The notes: a model not told the origin generated them from the letters alone. Shown: positions 23,937 through 32,996, numbered from the stretch's first letter. The stretch is 52,285 nucleotides of DNA from Streptomyces sp. Je 1-79 (GCF_025195125.1 NZ_JAMGSL010000008.1:388602-440886); one strand, 5' to 3'. Translations and numbers: made by a program.

Positions 23937-25190
23937 CTAGATAGAGGGCTGTAGGCGGGTCGGGTCGGGCTGGTGGGCGGCGCTCTTGGTGTCGGCCACC
24001 AGGGCGCTGCCCTGGCGCCATTCCGCCCACTCCAGGTTCCAGTCGCCGAAGCCGTTCCCGAACGGGTCCATCGTGTCGCCGATGCTGTTGACGGTCTTCA
24101 CGATGTCGCCGGGACGCACGGTCTCGAAGAACCAGGCCGCGTTCCCCGTCGACATGCCGACACAGCCGTGGCTGACGTTCGCGAACCCCTGCGAGCCCAC
24201 GGACCAGGGCGCGGCGTGGACGTACTCACCGCTCCAGGTGACCCGTGTCGCGTAGTAGACGGGTAGGTCGTACGACTCCGAGCTGCCCTCCGCGATGCCG
24301 ACGCTGGTGCCCCGCATCCGGACGTAGTACTCCTTGCCGAGCACGACCTTGATGCCGTTACGGGTGGAGAAGCCCGGTTTGCCGGTGGTCACCGGCATGG
24401 TCTTGATCACTTCTCCGTTGCGCCGCACGGTCATGGAGTACGAGCCCGCGTCCGCGACGGCCTCGATCCGGTCGCCGATCGTCAGCTTCAGCGGCTTCGA
24501 GTCCCCGCCGTAGAGCTTGTCGCCGACCTTGACGCCCGCGAGGTTGCCGGTGACCGAGATCGACGCGCCCGCGGGCCAGTACTCCTTCGGGCGGAAGTGC
24601 AGCTTCTTGTCGTCCACCCAGTGCCAGGAGCCCTCGACGGCCGGCGTGGAGCGCACCTTCAGCGCCCGTTCGACGACCTGCCGGGCGGCCCGGTCCTTGA
24701 CCGGGAGGCTGAGGTCGGCCGTGATGGGCTGCCCGACGCCGTACTTGCCGGCCTCCGGGCCGAACGCGACCGTCAGGGCCCGCTTGGCCGGGGCGGTCTC
24801 GAAGGTGAACGTACGGGTGCCCGGAGCACCGTCCTGGTCCTCCGTGGACACCTTGACGGTGTAGACGGCACCCGCCGTCAGGGAGCCCGTGGAGCGCCAG
24901 AGGAGGCCGTCCGCGGTGAGTTCGCCCGCCAGGTGGTGCCCGGAGGCGTCGACGGCCGTGACATCGGTGATGCGGCCGTCGGCGCCCTTGGCCGTGATCT
25001 CCAGCGCCTTGTCGGGGTCGGCCTTCCTGCCTTCGCCCGGGGCGCTGAAGGAGACCTGATCCGCGGCGTCGTAGGGCTTCGTCGAGAGCGGGTGGCCGTC
25101 GGTGCCCGCGCAGGCACCGGCGCCGGCGGTGACCAAGAGGGCCAGAAGAGTGCAGCTCAGAACAGTCCGAATGCGCGGCGTGTCGTTCAT
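23937..25190 (-). CDS. L,D-transpeptidase lipoprotein
   Basis: A 417-residue exported protein with a lipobox ending GAGAC near residue 27, two Ig-like/LppX-type beta domains (about 45-260), and a C-terminal YkuD catalytic domain with SHGCVGMS, the catalytic Cys preceded by the conserved His. It makes 3-3 cross-links in peptidoglycan and resembles mycobacterial LdtMt2. It has no partner gene nearby and sits between ctaE and ctaF, facing the receiver gene. ATG 25190 has TACGGT six bases upstream and no ribosome-binding site, so it is probably leaderless. Confidence 0.92.
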   Translation of the reverse strand: MNDTPRIRTVLSCTLLALLVTAGAGACAGTDGHPLSTKPYDAADQVSFSAPGEGRKADPDKALEITAKGADGRITDVTAVDASGHHLAGELTADGLLWRSTGSLTAGAVYTVKVSTEDQDGAPGTRTFTFETAPAKRALTVAFGPEAGKYGVGQPITADLSLPVKDRAARQVVERALKVRSTPAVEGSWHWVDDKKLHFRPKEYWPAGASISVTGNLAGVKVGDKLYGGDSKPLKLTIGDRIEAVADAGSYSMTVRRNGEVIKTMPVTTGKPGFSTRNGIKVVLGKEYYVRMRGTSVGIAEGSSESYDLPVYYATRVTWSGEYVHAAPWSVGSQGFANVSHGCVGMSTGNAAWFFETVRPGDIVKTVNSIGDTMDPFGNGFGDWNLEWAEWRQGSALVADTKSAAHQPDPTRLQPSI

Positions 25191-25196
25191 GACATC

Positions 25197-25202
25197 ACCG
25201 TA
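25197..25202 (-). promoter_or_regulatory. Probable -10 box of leaderless L,D-transpeptidase gene
   Basis: TACGGT on the minus strand, six bases before ATG 25190. No HrdB-like -35 is present at 17-18 bp; GGAATGTTCT just upstream could belong to an alternative sigma factor, which I cannot assign. Confidence 0.45.
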
Positions 25203-25240
25203 AGAACATTCCTCGCGCCCAGCGCGCCGAGTGCTGCAAA

Positions 25241-25285
25241 CGAGGGGCCCGGCCACTTCGGGTGACGAAGTGTCCGGGCCCCTCG
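25241..25285 (-). terminator. Terminator after ctaCDF
   Basis: An almost complete hairpin of 12 bp (25241-25252/25274-25285) continued by 7 bp (25254-25260/25266-25272) with one mismatch between them, just past the ctaF stop. Confidence 0.8.
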
Positions 25286-25303
25286 GGGTGTTACGGGGTA
25301 CTG

Positions 25304-25702
25304 CTACTGGTTCTGGTTCTCACCGCGGTAGAACTCGAACACCCAGCCGAACAGACCGACCAGGATCAGCGGAGCCGAGAAGTACAGGATCCACCAGCCC
25401 ATCGCGACGGCGAGGAAGGCGAGCGCACCACCGAAGGCAAGCGAGAGCGGCTGCCAGCTGTGGGGGGCGAAGAAGCCCACCTCGCCGGCCTCGTCCGCGA
25501 CGTCGGCCTCCTTGTCGTCCTGCGCCATGGCGTCGACCCGCCGGGCCGTGAAGGCCAGGTAGTAGCCGATCATGATGGCGAGGCCGAAGGCCAGGAAGAG
25601 CGCCGTGGTGCCGACCGGCTCCTTCGACCACACGCCATAGAGGATCGCCATGGCGAGGATGAAGACGCTCAGCCAGATGAACATCTTGCCCTGGATCTTC
25701 AC
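25304..25702 (-). CDS. ctaF: Cytochrome c oxidase subunit IV
   Basis: A 132-residue membrane protein with four hydrophobic segments, the small actinobacterial subunit IV of aa3 oxidase. It lacks metal ligands. The start overlaps the ctaD stop by four bases, making it the third gene of ctaC-ctaD-ctaF. Confidence 0.95.
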   Translation of the reverse strand: MKIQGKMFIWLSVFILAMAILYGVWSKEPVGTTALFLAFGLAIMIGYYLAFTARRVDAMAQDDKEADVADEAGEVGFFAPHSWQPLSLAFGGALAFLAVAMGWWILYFSAPLILVGLFGWVFEFYRGENQNQ

Positions 25703-27435
25703 TTGCCGGCCTCCTTGCTGCCGGTGAGGGCCTCGGCCTCGTGCGGCTTGTTCTCGAGCTGGTCGAGAGCGGCGATCTCAGGGTGGTGCAGGTCGAACGC
25801 CGGGGATTCGGAGCGGATCCGCGGCAGGGTGAGGAAGTTGTGCCGCGGGGGCGGGCAGGAGGTGGCCCACTCCAGCGAACGGCCGTAACCCCACGGGTCG
25901 TCGACCTCGATCTTCTTGCCGTACTTGGCGGTCTTCCAGACGTTGTACATGAACGGCAGGATCGACAGACCGAGCAGGAACGAGGAGATCGTCGAGATCG
26001 TGTTCAGCGCGGTGAAGCCGTCGGCGTCGAGGTAGTCCGCGTAGCGACGCGGCATGCCCTCGGCACCCAGCCAGTGCTGCACCAGGAACGTGCCGTGGAA
26101 GCCGATGAACAGCGTCCAGAAGGTGATCTTGCCGAGCCGCTCGTCCAGCATCTTGCCGGTGAACTTCGGCCACCAGAAGTGGAAGCCGGCGAACATCGCG
26201 AAGACCACGGTGCCGAAGACGACGTAGTGGAAGTGCGCGACGACGAAGTACGAGTCGGAGACGTGGAAGTCCATCGGCGGCGAGGCCAGGATGACGCCGG
26301 TCAGACCACCGAAGGTGAAGGTGACCAGGAAGCCGATCGTCCAGAGCATCGGTGTCTCGAAGGACAGCGAGCCCTTCCACATCGTTCCGATCCAGTTGAA
26401 GAACTTCACACCGGTCGGTACGGCGATGAGGAACGTCATGAAGGAGAAGAACGGCAACAGCACGCCGCCCGTGACGTACATGTGGTGGGCCCACACGGTC
26501 ACGGAGAGACCGGCGATCGCGATGGTCGCGGCCACCAGACCGATGTAGCCGAACATCGGCTTGCGGCTGAAGACCGGGATCACTTCGGAGACGATGCCGA
26601 AGAACGGCAGCGCGATGATGTACACCTCTGGGTGGCCGAAGAACCAGAAGAGGTGTTGCCACAGCAGCGCGCCGCCGTTGGACGCGTCGAAGATGTGCGA
26701 GCCGAACTTACGGTCGGCCTCCAGCGCGAAGAGCGCGGCGGCGAGGACCGGGAAGGCGAGCAGGACCAGCACACCGGTCAGCAGCACGTTCCAGGTGAAG
26801 ATCGGCATGCGGAACATCGTCATGCCCGGAGCGCGCATGCAGATGATCGTGGTGATGAAGTTGACCGAGCCGAGGATCGTGCCGAAGCCGGAGAAGGCCA
26901 GACCCATGATCCAGAGGTCGGCGCCGACACCCGGCGAGCGGACGGCGTCCGACAGCGGGGAGTAGGCGAACCAGCCGAAGTCGGCCGCACCCTGCGGGGT
27001 GAGGAAGCCACCCACGGCGATGAGCGAGCCGAAGAGGTACAGCCAGTACGCGAACATGTTCAGCCGCGGGAACGCCACGTCGGGCGCGCCGATCTGCAGC
27101 GGCATGATCCAGTTCGCGAATCCGGCGAACAGCGGCGTCGCGAACATCAGCAGCATGACGGTGCCATGCATCGTGAACGCCTGGTTGAACTGCTCGTTCG
27201 ACATGATCTGCGTGCCCGGACGGGCCAGCTCGGCGCGCATGAAGAGCGCCATCACACCGCCGATGCAGAAGAAGAGGAACGACGTGACCAGGTACATCGT
27301 GCCGATCGTCTTGTGGTCGGTGGTGGTCAGCCACTTGATCACGACGCTGCCGGGCTGCTTGCGGCGTACCGGGAGCTCGTTCTCGTACGAGTCCTCGGCC
27401 GCGGCTGCACCCTGGGGTTCGTTGAGGATGCTCAC
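25699..27435 (-). CDS. ctaD: Cytochrome c oxidase subunit I
   Basis: A 578-residue, 12-helix heme-copper oxidase subunit. It has the low-spin and high-spin heme and CuB histidines: MHGTVML, GHPEVYI (with the Tyr that cross-links to His), WAHHMYV, and HFHYVVFG. It reduces oxygen to water and pumps protons. The C-terminal 60 residues are a soluble tail typical of actinobacteria. It is coupled by four-base overlaps to ctaC before it and ctaF after it. Confidence 0.98.
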   Translation of the reverse strand: MSILNEPQGAAAAEDSYENELPVRRKQPGSVVIKWLTTTDHKTIGTMYLVTSFLFFCIGGVMALFMRAELARPGTQIMSNEQFNQAFTMHGTVMLLMFATPLFAGFANWIMPLQIGAPDVAFPRLNMFAYWLYLFGSLIAVGGFLTPQGAADFGWFAYSPLSDAVRSPGVGADLWIMGLAFSGFGTILGSVNFITTIICMRAPGMTMFRMPIFTWNVLLTGVLVLLAFPVLAAALFALEADRKFGSHIFDASNGGALLWQHLFWFFGHPEVYIIALPFFGIVSEVIPVFSRKPMFGYIGLVAATIAIAGLSVTVWAHHMYVTGGVLLPFFSFMTFLIAVPTGVKFFNWIGTMWKGSLSFETPMLWTIGFLVTFTFGGLTGVILASPPMDFHVSDSYFVVAHFHYVVFGTVVFAMFAGFHFWWPKFTGKMLDERLGKITFWTLFIGFHGTFLVQHWLGAEGMPRRYADYLDADGFTALNTISTISSFLLGLSILPFMYNVWKTAKYGKKIEVDDPWGYGRSLEWATSCPPPRHNFLTLPRIRSESPAFDLHHPEIAALDQLENKPHEAEALTGSKEAGK

Positions 27436-28427
27436 AGTTGGTTCTTCTCCGCATTCCTGGCCGGGTCCGTCTGCTCAATGCCAGACGGGATGTAGCCGGT
27501 CTGCCCCTTCTCCGCCAGCTCCTTCAGGTGCTGCTGGTAGCGCTCCGGAGAGACCACCTTGACGTTGAAGAGCATCCGGGAGTGGTCGACACCGCACAGC
27601 TCGGCGCACTTTCCGAGGAAGGTGCCCTCCTGGTTCGGGGTCACCTCGAAGGCGTTGGTGTGCCCCGGGATGACGTCCTGCTTCATCAGGAAGGGGACCA
27701 CCCAGAAGGAGTGGATGACGTCACGGGAGGTCAGGACGAACCGGACCTTCTCGCCCTTGGGCAGCCACAGGGTCGGACCCGGGTTGCCGGTCTGCGGGTT
27801 CCGGTCACCGGGGATACCGGCGTCGTAGACACCGCCGGCGTTGGCCGGGAAGTCGTCCTGGAACTTGTCCGGAATGGCGTCGAGGTTCGGGGCCGTCTGC
27901 GCGTCACCCTCCACCCCGGGCACGTTCTCGATGTAGTTGAAGCCCCAGCTCCACTGGTAGCCGACCACGTTGATCGTGTGGGCCGGCTTGTCGGCGAGCG
28001 ACAGGAGCTTCGACTCGTCACGTGCGGTGAAGTAGAAGAGCACCGACACGATGATGAGTGGAGTAACCGTGTACAGCGCCTCGATGGGCATGTTGTACCG
28101 CGTCTGAGGAGGTACCTCGACCTTGGTGCGGCTGCGCCGGTGGAACATGACGGACCACAGGATCAGCCCCCACACCAGCACGCCCGTGACGAGCGCGGCC
28201 GCCCACGATCCCTGCCAGAGGGAGAGGATCGTGGGAGCCTCCTCCGTGACGGGGGTGGGCATACCAAGGCGGGGGAAGTCTTCCCAGTTGTACGAGCAGC
28301 CGGTGGCTGTCGCCAGGATCAGGCCCGCAGTCAGCACCTGCGGCAGCTTCCGCCGCATCGGGCGCCGAGACGTGGGGGTACCACCCGCGCCTTGGCTGCG
28401 GGGGAGGTCGGAGCCGTTGGGACTCAC
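27432..28427 (-). CDS. ctaC: Cytochrome c oxidase subunit II
   Basis: A 331-residue lipoprotein-type subunit II: a 25-residue cytoplasmic lead, a signal with lipobox ATGCS near residue 44, two membrane segments, and a cupredoxin domain with the CuA motif CAELCGVDHSRM near residue 275. It takes electrons from QcrC. GTG 28427 has GAAGG seven bases upstream. It is the first gene of ctaCDF. The upstream 285-base gap to the divergent desulfurase-TusA gene holds both promoters; I see no clear -35/-10 pair for ctaC. Confidence 0.97.
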   Translation of the reverse strand: MSPNGSDLPRSQGAGGTPTSRRPMRRKLPQVLTAGLILATATGCSYNWEDFPRLGMPTPVTEEAPTILSLWQGSWAAALVTGVLVWGLILWSVMFHRRSRTKVEVPPQTRYNMPIEALYTVTPLIIVSVLFYFTARDESKLLSLADKPAHTINVVGYQWSWGFNYIENVPGVEGDAQTAPNLDAIPDKFQDDFPANAGGVYDAGIPGDRNPQTGNPGPTLWLPKGEKVRFVLTSRDVIHSFWVVPFLMKQDVIPGHTNAFEVTPNQEGTFLGKCAELCGVDHSRMLFNVKVVSPERYQQHLKELAEKGQTGYIPSGIEQTDPARNAEKNQL

Positions 28428-28700
28428 GTAGCGCCTTCCCGAGAGTCTCGGCCCGCGCTGGTCGGCTACGGCCGCCTCGCTGGTCGGTCGCCGCCCCGGC
28501 CGCGGGCAGGGGTTTGGATGTTTATGCGGACCAAACCCTACTGGACGCTATTTGGGGTCGCGCGGGGAGGGTGCCCAACGCGCCGTCCGACTCCCCGAAG
28601 GGGTGGACTCCTGGCCTCCGGAGGCGGGTCGCGACCCTCCGGACGTGCGGCGATCGACGGTTCGGGCGGGGCATCTGACGGGGGATTACGGATCGCGGGC

Positions 28701-28706
28701 TAGCGT
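28701..28706 (+). promoter_or_regulatory. Probable -10 box of leaderless desulfurase-TusA gene
   Basis: TAGCGT, six bases before GTG 28713, with a TGAC-containing -35-like sequence near 28676. No ribosome-binding site lies between. Confidence 0.5.
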
Positions 28707-28712
28707 ATTCGA

Positions 28713-30095
28713 GTGCCCTACTTCGACGCCGCCTCCTCCGCCCCGCTCCACCCCGTCGCCCGCCAGGCGCTGCTTGCCTCCCTGGACGAGGGCTGGGCCG
28801 ACCCGGCCCGGCTGTACCGCGAGGGGCGGCGGGCCAGGATGCTGCTCGACGCGGCGCGTGAGGCCGCGGCGGAGGCCGTGGGCTGCCGCCCCGACGAGCT
28901 GGTGTTCACTCCTTCGGGGACGCGGGCGGTGCACTCCGGAATTTCCGGCGCGCTCGCGGGGCGTCGGCGTGTCGGGACCCGGCTGGTGGTCTCGGCGGTC
29001 GAGCACTCCTCCGTACTGCACGCCGGCGAGGCCCACGCCGCTGCGGGCGGGTCGCTGACGGAGGTGCCGGTGGGCCGGTCCGGAGCGGTGGAGGCCGCCG
29101 CCTTCGCGGCGGCCCTGGAGCCGGGCACGGCGCTGGCGTGTCTGCAGTCCGCGAACCACGAGGTGGGGACGGAGCAGCCGGTGGCGGAGGCCGCGGAGGC
29201 GTGCGGGGCGGCGCGGGTTCCGCTGCTCGTGGACGCGGCGCAGTCGCTGGCGTGGGGGCCGGTCGAGGGGGCCTGGTCGCTGCTGGCGGCGAGTGCGCAC
29301 AAATGGGGCGGTCCGGCGGGGGTGGGCCTGCTGGCGGTCCGCAAGGGTGTCCGCTTCTCCCCCCAAGGCCCGGCGGACGAGCGGGAGTCGGGGCGGGCGG
29401 CCGGGTTCGAGAACCTGCCGGCGATCGTGGCCGCCGCGGCGTCGCTGCGGGCCGTGCGGGCGGAGGCGGAGGCCGAGGGGGCGCGGCTGCGGGGGCTTGT
29501 GGACCGGATCCGGGCGCGGGTGCCGGAGTTGGTGCCCGATGTGGAGGTCGTGGGCGACCCGGTGCGCCGGCTCCCCCACCTCGTCACCTTCTCCTGTCTC
29601 TATGTCGACGGAGAGACGTTGCTGCACGAGCTGGACCGGGAGGGTTTCTCCGTTTCGTCCGGTTCGTCGTGCACGAGCTCGACGCTGACGCCCAGCCATG
29701 TGCTGCGCGCGATGGGCGTGCTGAGCGAGGGGAACGTCCGGGTGTCCCTGCCGACGGGCACGTCGGAGGAGGACGTGGACCGTTTCCTGACGGTGCTGCC
29801 GGGGGTGGTCGCGCAGGTACGGGAGCGGCTCGGGGCGCCGGAGGCGGTGACGTCCCCGGGCGGCTCGGGGTCGCTCGTGGTCGACGCCCTGGGCAAGCGC
29901 TGCCCGATCCCGGTGATCGAACTGGCGAAGGTGATCGGCGACGTGCCGCTGGGCGGCACGGTCACGGTCCTGGCCGACGACGAGGCGGCCCGCCTGGACA
30001 TCCCGGCCTGGTGCGAGATGCGCGGCCAGGAGTACGTGGGCGAGGAGCCGTCCCCGAAGGGCGGGTCGGCGTACGTCGTGCGCCGGGTGGCGTAG
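28713..30095 (+). CDS. Cysteine desulfurase fused to a TusA-like domain
   Basis: A 460-residue fusion. Residues 1-370 are a NifS/IscS-type PLP enzyme: PLP lysine in SAHKWGGPAG, PLP Asp in LVDAAQSLAWG, HSS near residue 92, and the mobile catalytic-Cys loop SSGSSCTSS near residue 328. Residues about 388-455 are a TusA/SirA sulfur-carrier domain: VVDALGKRCPIPVIELAK with the CPxP active cysteine. The protein could remove sulfur from cysteine and hand it as persulfide to its own carrier domain, for tRNA thiolation or cofactor synthesis. It is divergent from ctaC. GTG 28713 is probably leaderless. The recipient of the sulfur is unknown. Confidence 0.9.
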   Translation: MPYFDAASSAPLHPVARQALLASLDEGWADPARLYREGRRARMLLDAAREAAAEAVGCRPDELVFTPSGTRAVHSGISGALAGRRRVGTRLVVSAVEHSSVLHAGEAHAAAGGSLTEVPVGRSGAVEAAAFAAALEPGTALACLQSANHEVGTEQPVAEAAEACGAARVPLLVDAAQSLAWGPVEGAWSLLAASAHKWGGPAGVGLLAVRKGVRFSPQGPADERESGRAAGFENLPAIVAAAASLRAVRAEAEAEGARLRGLVDRIRARVPELVPDVEVVGDPVRRLPHLVTFSCLYVDGETLLHELDREGFSVSSGSSCTSSTLTPSHVLRAMGVLSEGNVRVSLPTGTSEEDVDRFLTVLPGVVAQVRERLGAPEAVTSPGGSGSLVVDALGKRCPIPVIELAKVIGDVPLGGTVTVLADDEAARLDIPAWCEMRGQEYVGEEPSPKGGSAYVVRRVA

Positions 30096-30119
30096 GGGCT
30101 CCGCCGCGGGCGGAGCCCC
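30095..30119. terminator. Terminator between desulfurase-TusA and adenosine kinase
   Basis: An 11-bp inverted repeat (30095-30105/30109-30119) starting at the last base of the TAG stop codon; it serves two convergent genes. Confidence 0.7.
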
Positions 30120-30125
30120 CGTGGC

Positions 30126-31100
30126 TCAGCCCAGGTGCGTCTGGACCTCGGCCGCGGCCTCGTCCCCGTACGCCTTGGTGAAGCGCTCCATGAAGTTCGC
30201 GCGGCGCAGCGTGTACTCCTGGGTGCCCAGGGTCTCGATCACCAGCGTGGCGAGCATGCAGCCGACCTGGGCCGCCCGCTCCAGGCCGACGCCCCACGAC
30301 AGGCCCGTCAGGAAGCCGGCGCGGAACGCGTCGCCGACGCCCGTCGGGTCGACCTTGGCGTCCTCCTCGGCGCAGCCGACCTCGATGGTCTCCCCGCCCG
30401 CGCTCTCGATGCGCACACCGCGCGAGCCGAGGGTGGTGACCCGGTGGCCGACCCGGCCCAGGATCTCCTCGTCGGTCCAGCCCGTCTTGGACTCGATGAG
30501 GCCCTTCTCGTACTCGTTGGAGAAGAGGTACGTGGCCCCGTCCAGGAGCGTGCGGATCTCCTGGCCGTCCATCCGGGCGATCTGCTGGGAGAAGTCCGCC
30601 GCGAACGCGATGCCCCGCGCCTTGCACTCCTCCGTGTGGCGCAGCATCGCCTCGGGGTCGTCGGCGCCGATCAGGACGAGGTCGAGGCCGCCCACGCGGT
30701 CGGCGACGGCCTTCAGCTCGATCTGCCGGGCCTCGCTCATCGCGCCCGTGTAGAAGGAGCCGATCTGGTTGTGGTCCCTGTCCGTGGTGCACACGAAGCG
30801 GGCGGTGTGCAGGACCTCGGAGATCCGCACCGATCCGGTGTCCACGCCGTGCCGGTCGAGCCAGGCGCGGTACTCGTCGAAGTCGTAGCCGGCCGCACCC
30901 ACGAGGATCGGGTTGCCGCCGAGCTGGCCCATGCCGAAGCAGATGTTCGGGCCCACGCCTCCCCGCCGGATGTCGAGGTTGTCGACGAGGAAGGAGAGGG
31001 AGACCGTGTGCAGCTGGTCCGCTACGAGCTGGTCTGCGAACCGGCCGGGGAAGGTCATGAGGTGGTCGGTGGCGATGGAGCCGGTGACTGCGATACGCAC
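30126..31100 (-). CDS. adoK: Adenosine kinase, mycobacterial AdoK type (PfkB family)
   Basis: A 324-residue PfkB-family kinase with the N-terminal substrate loop AVTGSIATDHLM, RRGGVGPNICFG, and the catalytic anion-hole motif DPTGVGDAFRAGFLTG, whose Asp is the base. It aligns from memory over its whole length, and is the same length, with M. tuberculosis Rv2202c, shown to be an adenosine kinase; that enzyme is more like bacterial ribokinases than eukaryotic AdoK. It would salvage adenosine to AMP. GTG 31100 has AGGAG. The neighbourhood beside ctaC is also shared. A general sugar kinase is the alternative. Confidence 0.85.
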   Translation of the reverse strand: MRIAVTGSIATDHLMTFPGRFADQLVADQLHTVSLSFLVDNLDIRRGGVGPNICFGMGQLGGNPILVGAAGYDFDEYRAWLDRHGVDTGSVRISEVLHTARFVCTTDRDHNQIGSFYTGAMSEARQIELKAVADRVGGLDLVLIGADDPEAMLRHTEECKARGIAFAADFSQQIARMDGQEIRTLLDGATYLFSNEYEKGLIESKTGWTDEEILGRVGHRVTTLGSRGVRIESAGGETIEVGCAEEDAKVDPTGVGDAFRAGFLTGLSWGVGLERAAQVGCMLATLVIETLGTQEYTLRRANFMERFTKAYGDEAAAEVQTHLG

Positions 31101-31221
31101 GGCTGGGCGCTCCTGGCGGGACGGAAAGGGGTTGACAGTTCACGCTACCGGCTGGGAGGGCCACTGCCGAACAGTGGAAACTACCCCAGAGTAGGTCTTT
31201 TCCCCGGAGCCATGACGTGCA

Positions 31222-31236
31222 TACGGTGCGCGTATG
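31222..31236 (+). promoter_or_regulatory. -10 box and inverted repeat at the start of the 68-residue ORF
   Basis: TACGGT (31222-31227) lies six bases before ATG 31234. CATACG (31220-31225) and CGTATG (31231-31236) form a 6-bp inverted repeat around it that includes the start codon, which could be an operator. Confidence 0.4.
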
Positions 31237-31440
31237 TCCACGTACCCCGCTCCTCGTGAGCATCAGGAGTCCGAGTTCAGCCTGGCCCAGCTGTGTGGCG
31301 ACAGTGCGCGGATGGCCCCCCACTGGGTGGTTCCCGCGGCGGCCGCCCCGGCCCCGGTCTCCCCCGCACGCATCCACGGCGTGGTCGTGCCGCCCGCTTC
31401 GGCGCGGCTGATCGACGCCACGTCCGAATACGGCGTCTGA
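31234..31440 (+). CDS. Small protein of unknown function
   Basis: A 68-residue soluble protein, rich in Ala and Pro, with one Cys and no recognisable domain. It lacks a ribosome-binding site but has a well-placed -10 box for a leaderless message, which is the main reason to accept it. It is divergent from adoK and 86 bases upstream of the anchored secreted protein. Confidence 0.5.
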   Translation: MSTYPAPREHQESEFSLAQLCGDSARMAPHWVVPAAAAPAPVSPARIHGVVVPPASARLIDATSEYGV

Positions 31441-31526
31441 GGGACGGAACCACCCGCTCGCCCATTCCGTCCCAATGATGTCTCCCGGGGAGATGTCTTC
31501 CGGGTCAGGGACGAAGGAGCGATGCG

Positions 31527-32978
31527 GTGAGCGGTACGGAGAACCGGCGGATGCGGCACCGGCCGCTGCTCGTGGCCTCGGTGGCGGCGAGCGTCCTGCT
31601 GGCCGGCGGCGGCGGGGTCTATCTCGCGACCGCGGCGTCGTCCGAGGGCGACGCCCGGCCCTCGGGCGCGGCCGCTCCCCCGCCGCTGCGCCTCGACGGA
31701 AAGAGCGGCGCGGCGGGCACGGGGGGCACGGACGGCGGGCCCGGCATCGCGCCGGGCGAGCCCGACCCCAACGGCGGCAGGGCCGTGTACAAGGCCGAGG
31801 GCCCCCTTCCCGACGGGCCCTCCTCGGCCGCGGTCCACCGGCCCGAGGGGCGGGTCACCGCCGCGGAGGTGACCCGGCTGGCCAAGGCCCTGGGCATCGC
31901 GGGCGCGCCGCGGCTGGAGGGCGAGGTCTGGAAGATCGCGCCGGAGAAGGACGGGTCCGGGCTGCGGCTCGACGTGGCCGCCGAGGCCCCGGGCAGCTGG
32001 ACCTTCTCGCGGTACGACGGGGGTCCGGCCGGCGACACCTGTCTCAAGGGCAAGGCGTGTCCGCCGCCGGGCGAGGTGAAGCCCCCGAGCGGCGGGCCGG
32101 TGAGCGAGGCGGCGGCGCGCGCGGCGGCCACGCCGGTGCTGAAGGCGATCGGCCAGGAGGACGCGAAGCTGGACACCGGCCAGCTGATGGGGTCGGTACG
32201 GGTCGTCAACGCCGATCCGGTCGTGGGCGGGCTGCCGACGTACGGCTGGTCGACCGGGCTCCATGTCGGCCCCGGCGGTGAACTGGTCGCGGGCAGCGGG
32301 CAGCTGAAGGAGCCGGCGAAAGGCGCCGTCTATCCGGTGATCGGCGCCGAGAAGGCCCTCGAGGAGCTGAACAAGGCGTCGGCGGGTCCGGGCTCGATCG
32401 GTATCGGCGGCTGCGCGACGGCCCCGCCGGCCGGCACGGAGGACGGCTCGGACGCTCCGTCGACGACCTGCAAGCCGGAGACCGAGCCGAAGGAGCTGGC
32501 GGTCACGGGGGCGGTCCTGGGGCTCGCGTCGCAGTTCGTGGACGGCGAGCGGGCGCTCGTGCCGTCGTGGCTGTTCCAGGTCGAGGCGGAGCCGGGGGCG
32601 AAGCCCCACACGGTCGCGACGACGGCGGTGGCGCCGGAGCACCTGGCGCCCCCGGCGAAGCCGAGCCCCACGCCCACCCCGACGCCGGACCCGGACCGGG
32701 GCACGGAGCCCGTGCGGCAGCTCCAGTCGTACCGCGTCGACGGCACCGGCACGAAGCTGTCGGTGACCTTCTGGGGCGGCGTGTGCAACGAGTACACGGC
32801 GACGGCCGCGGAGAGCGCCGACAAGGTCACCGTGCGGGTGACGGAGAAGCCGATGGACCCGGGCAGGGCGTGCATCGCCATCGCGGTGGAGGTGACCCGG
32901 ACGGTGACCCTTCAGCAGCCGCTGGGCGGCCGGACGGTCGTGGACGCGCCGAGCGGGGAGCCCGTCCCCCGCACCTGA
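31527..32978 (+). CDS. Membrane-anchored extracellular protein of unknown function
   Basis: A 483-residue protein with a basic N-terminus, a single hydrophobic segment (residues 14-36, uncleaved anchor or signal), a Gly/Ala/Pro-rich linker, and a large extracellular part that ends in a short PTPTPTPDPD linker (near residue 388) followed by a small C-terminal beta domain with two Cys. A CLKGKAC pair and a second Cys pair suggest disulfide bonds. GTG 31527 follows GAAGGAG. I do not recognise a family. A membrane protein (Rv2203) sits at the same place between adoK and erpA in M. tuberculosis, but homology is not claimed. Confidence 0.75.
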   Translation: MSGTENRRMRHRPLLVASVAASVLLAGGGGVYLATAASSEGDARPSGAAAPPPLRLDGKSGAAGTGGTDGGPGIAPGEPDPNGGRAVYKAEGPLPDGPSSAAVHRPEGRVTAAEVTRLAKALGIAGAPRLEGEVWKIAPEKDGSGLRLDVAAEAPGSWTFSRYDGGPAGDTCLKGKACPPPGEVKPPSGGPVSEAAARAAATPVLKAIGQEDAKLDTGQLMGSVRVVNADPVVGGLPTYGWSTGLHVGPGGELVAGSGQLKEPAKGAVYPVIGAEKALEELNKASAGPGSIGIGGCATAPPAGTEDGSDAPSTTCKPETEPKELAVTGAVLGLASQFVDGERALVPSWLFQVEAEPGAKPHTVATTAVAPEHLAPPAKPSPTPTPTPDPDRGTEPVRQLQSYRVDGTGTKLSVTFWGGVCNEYTATAAESADKVTVRVTEKPMDPGRACIAIAVEVTRTVTLQQPLGGRTVVDAPSGEPVPRT

Positions 32979-32996
32979 GCACGGCGGCGCCCCAGC

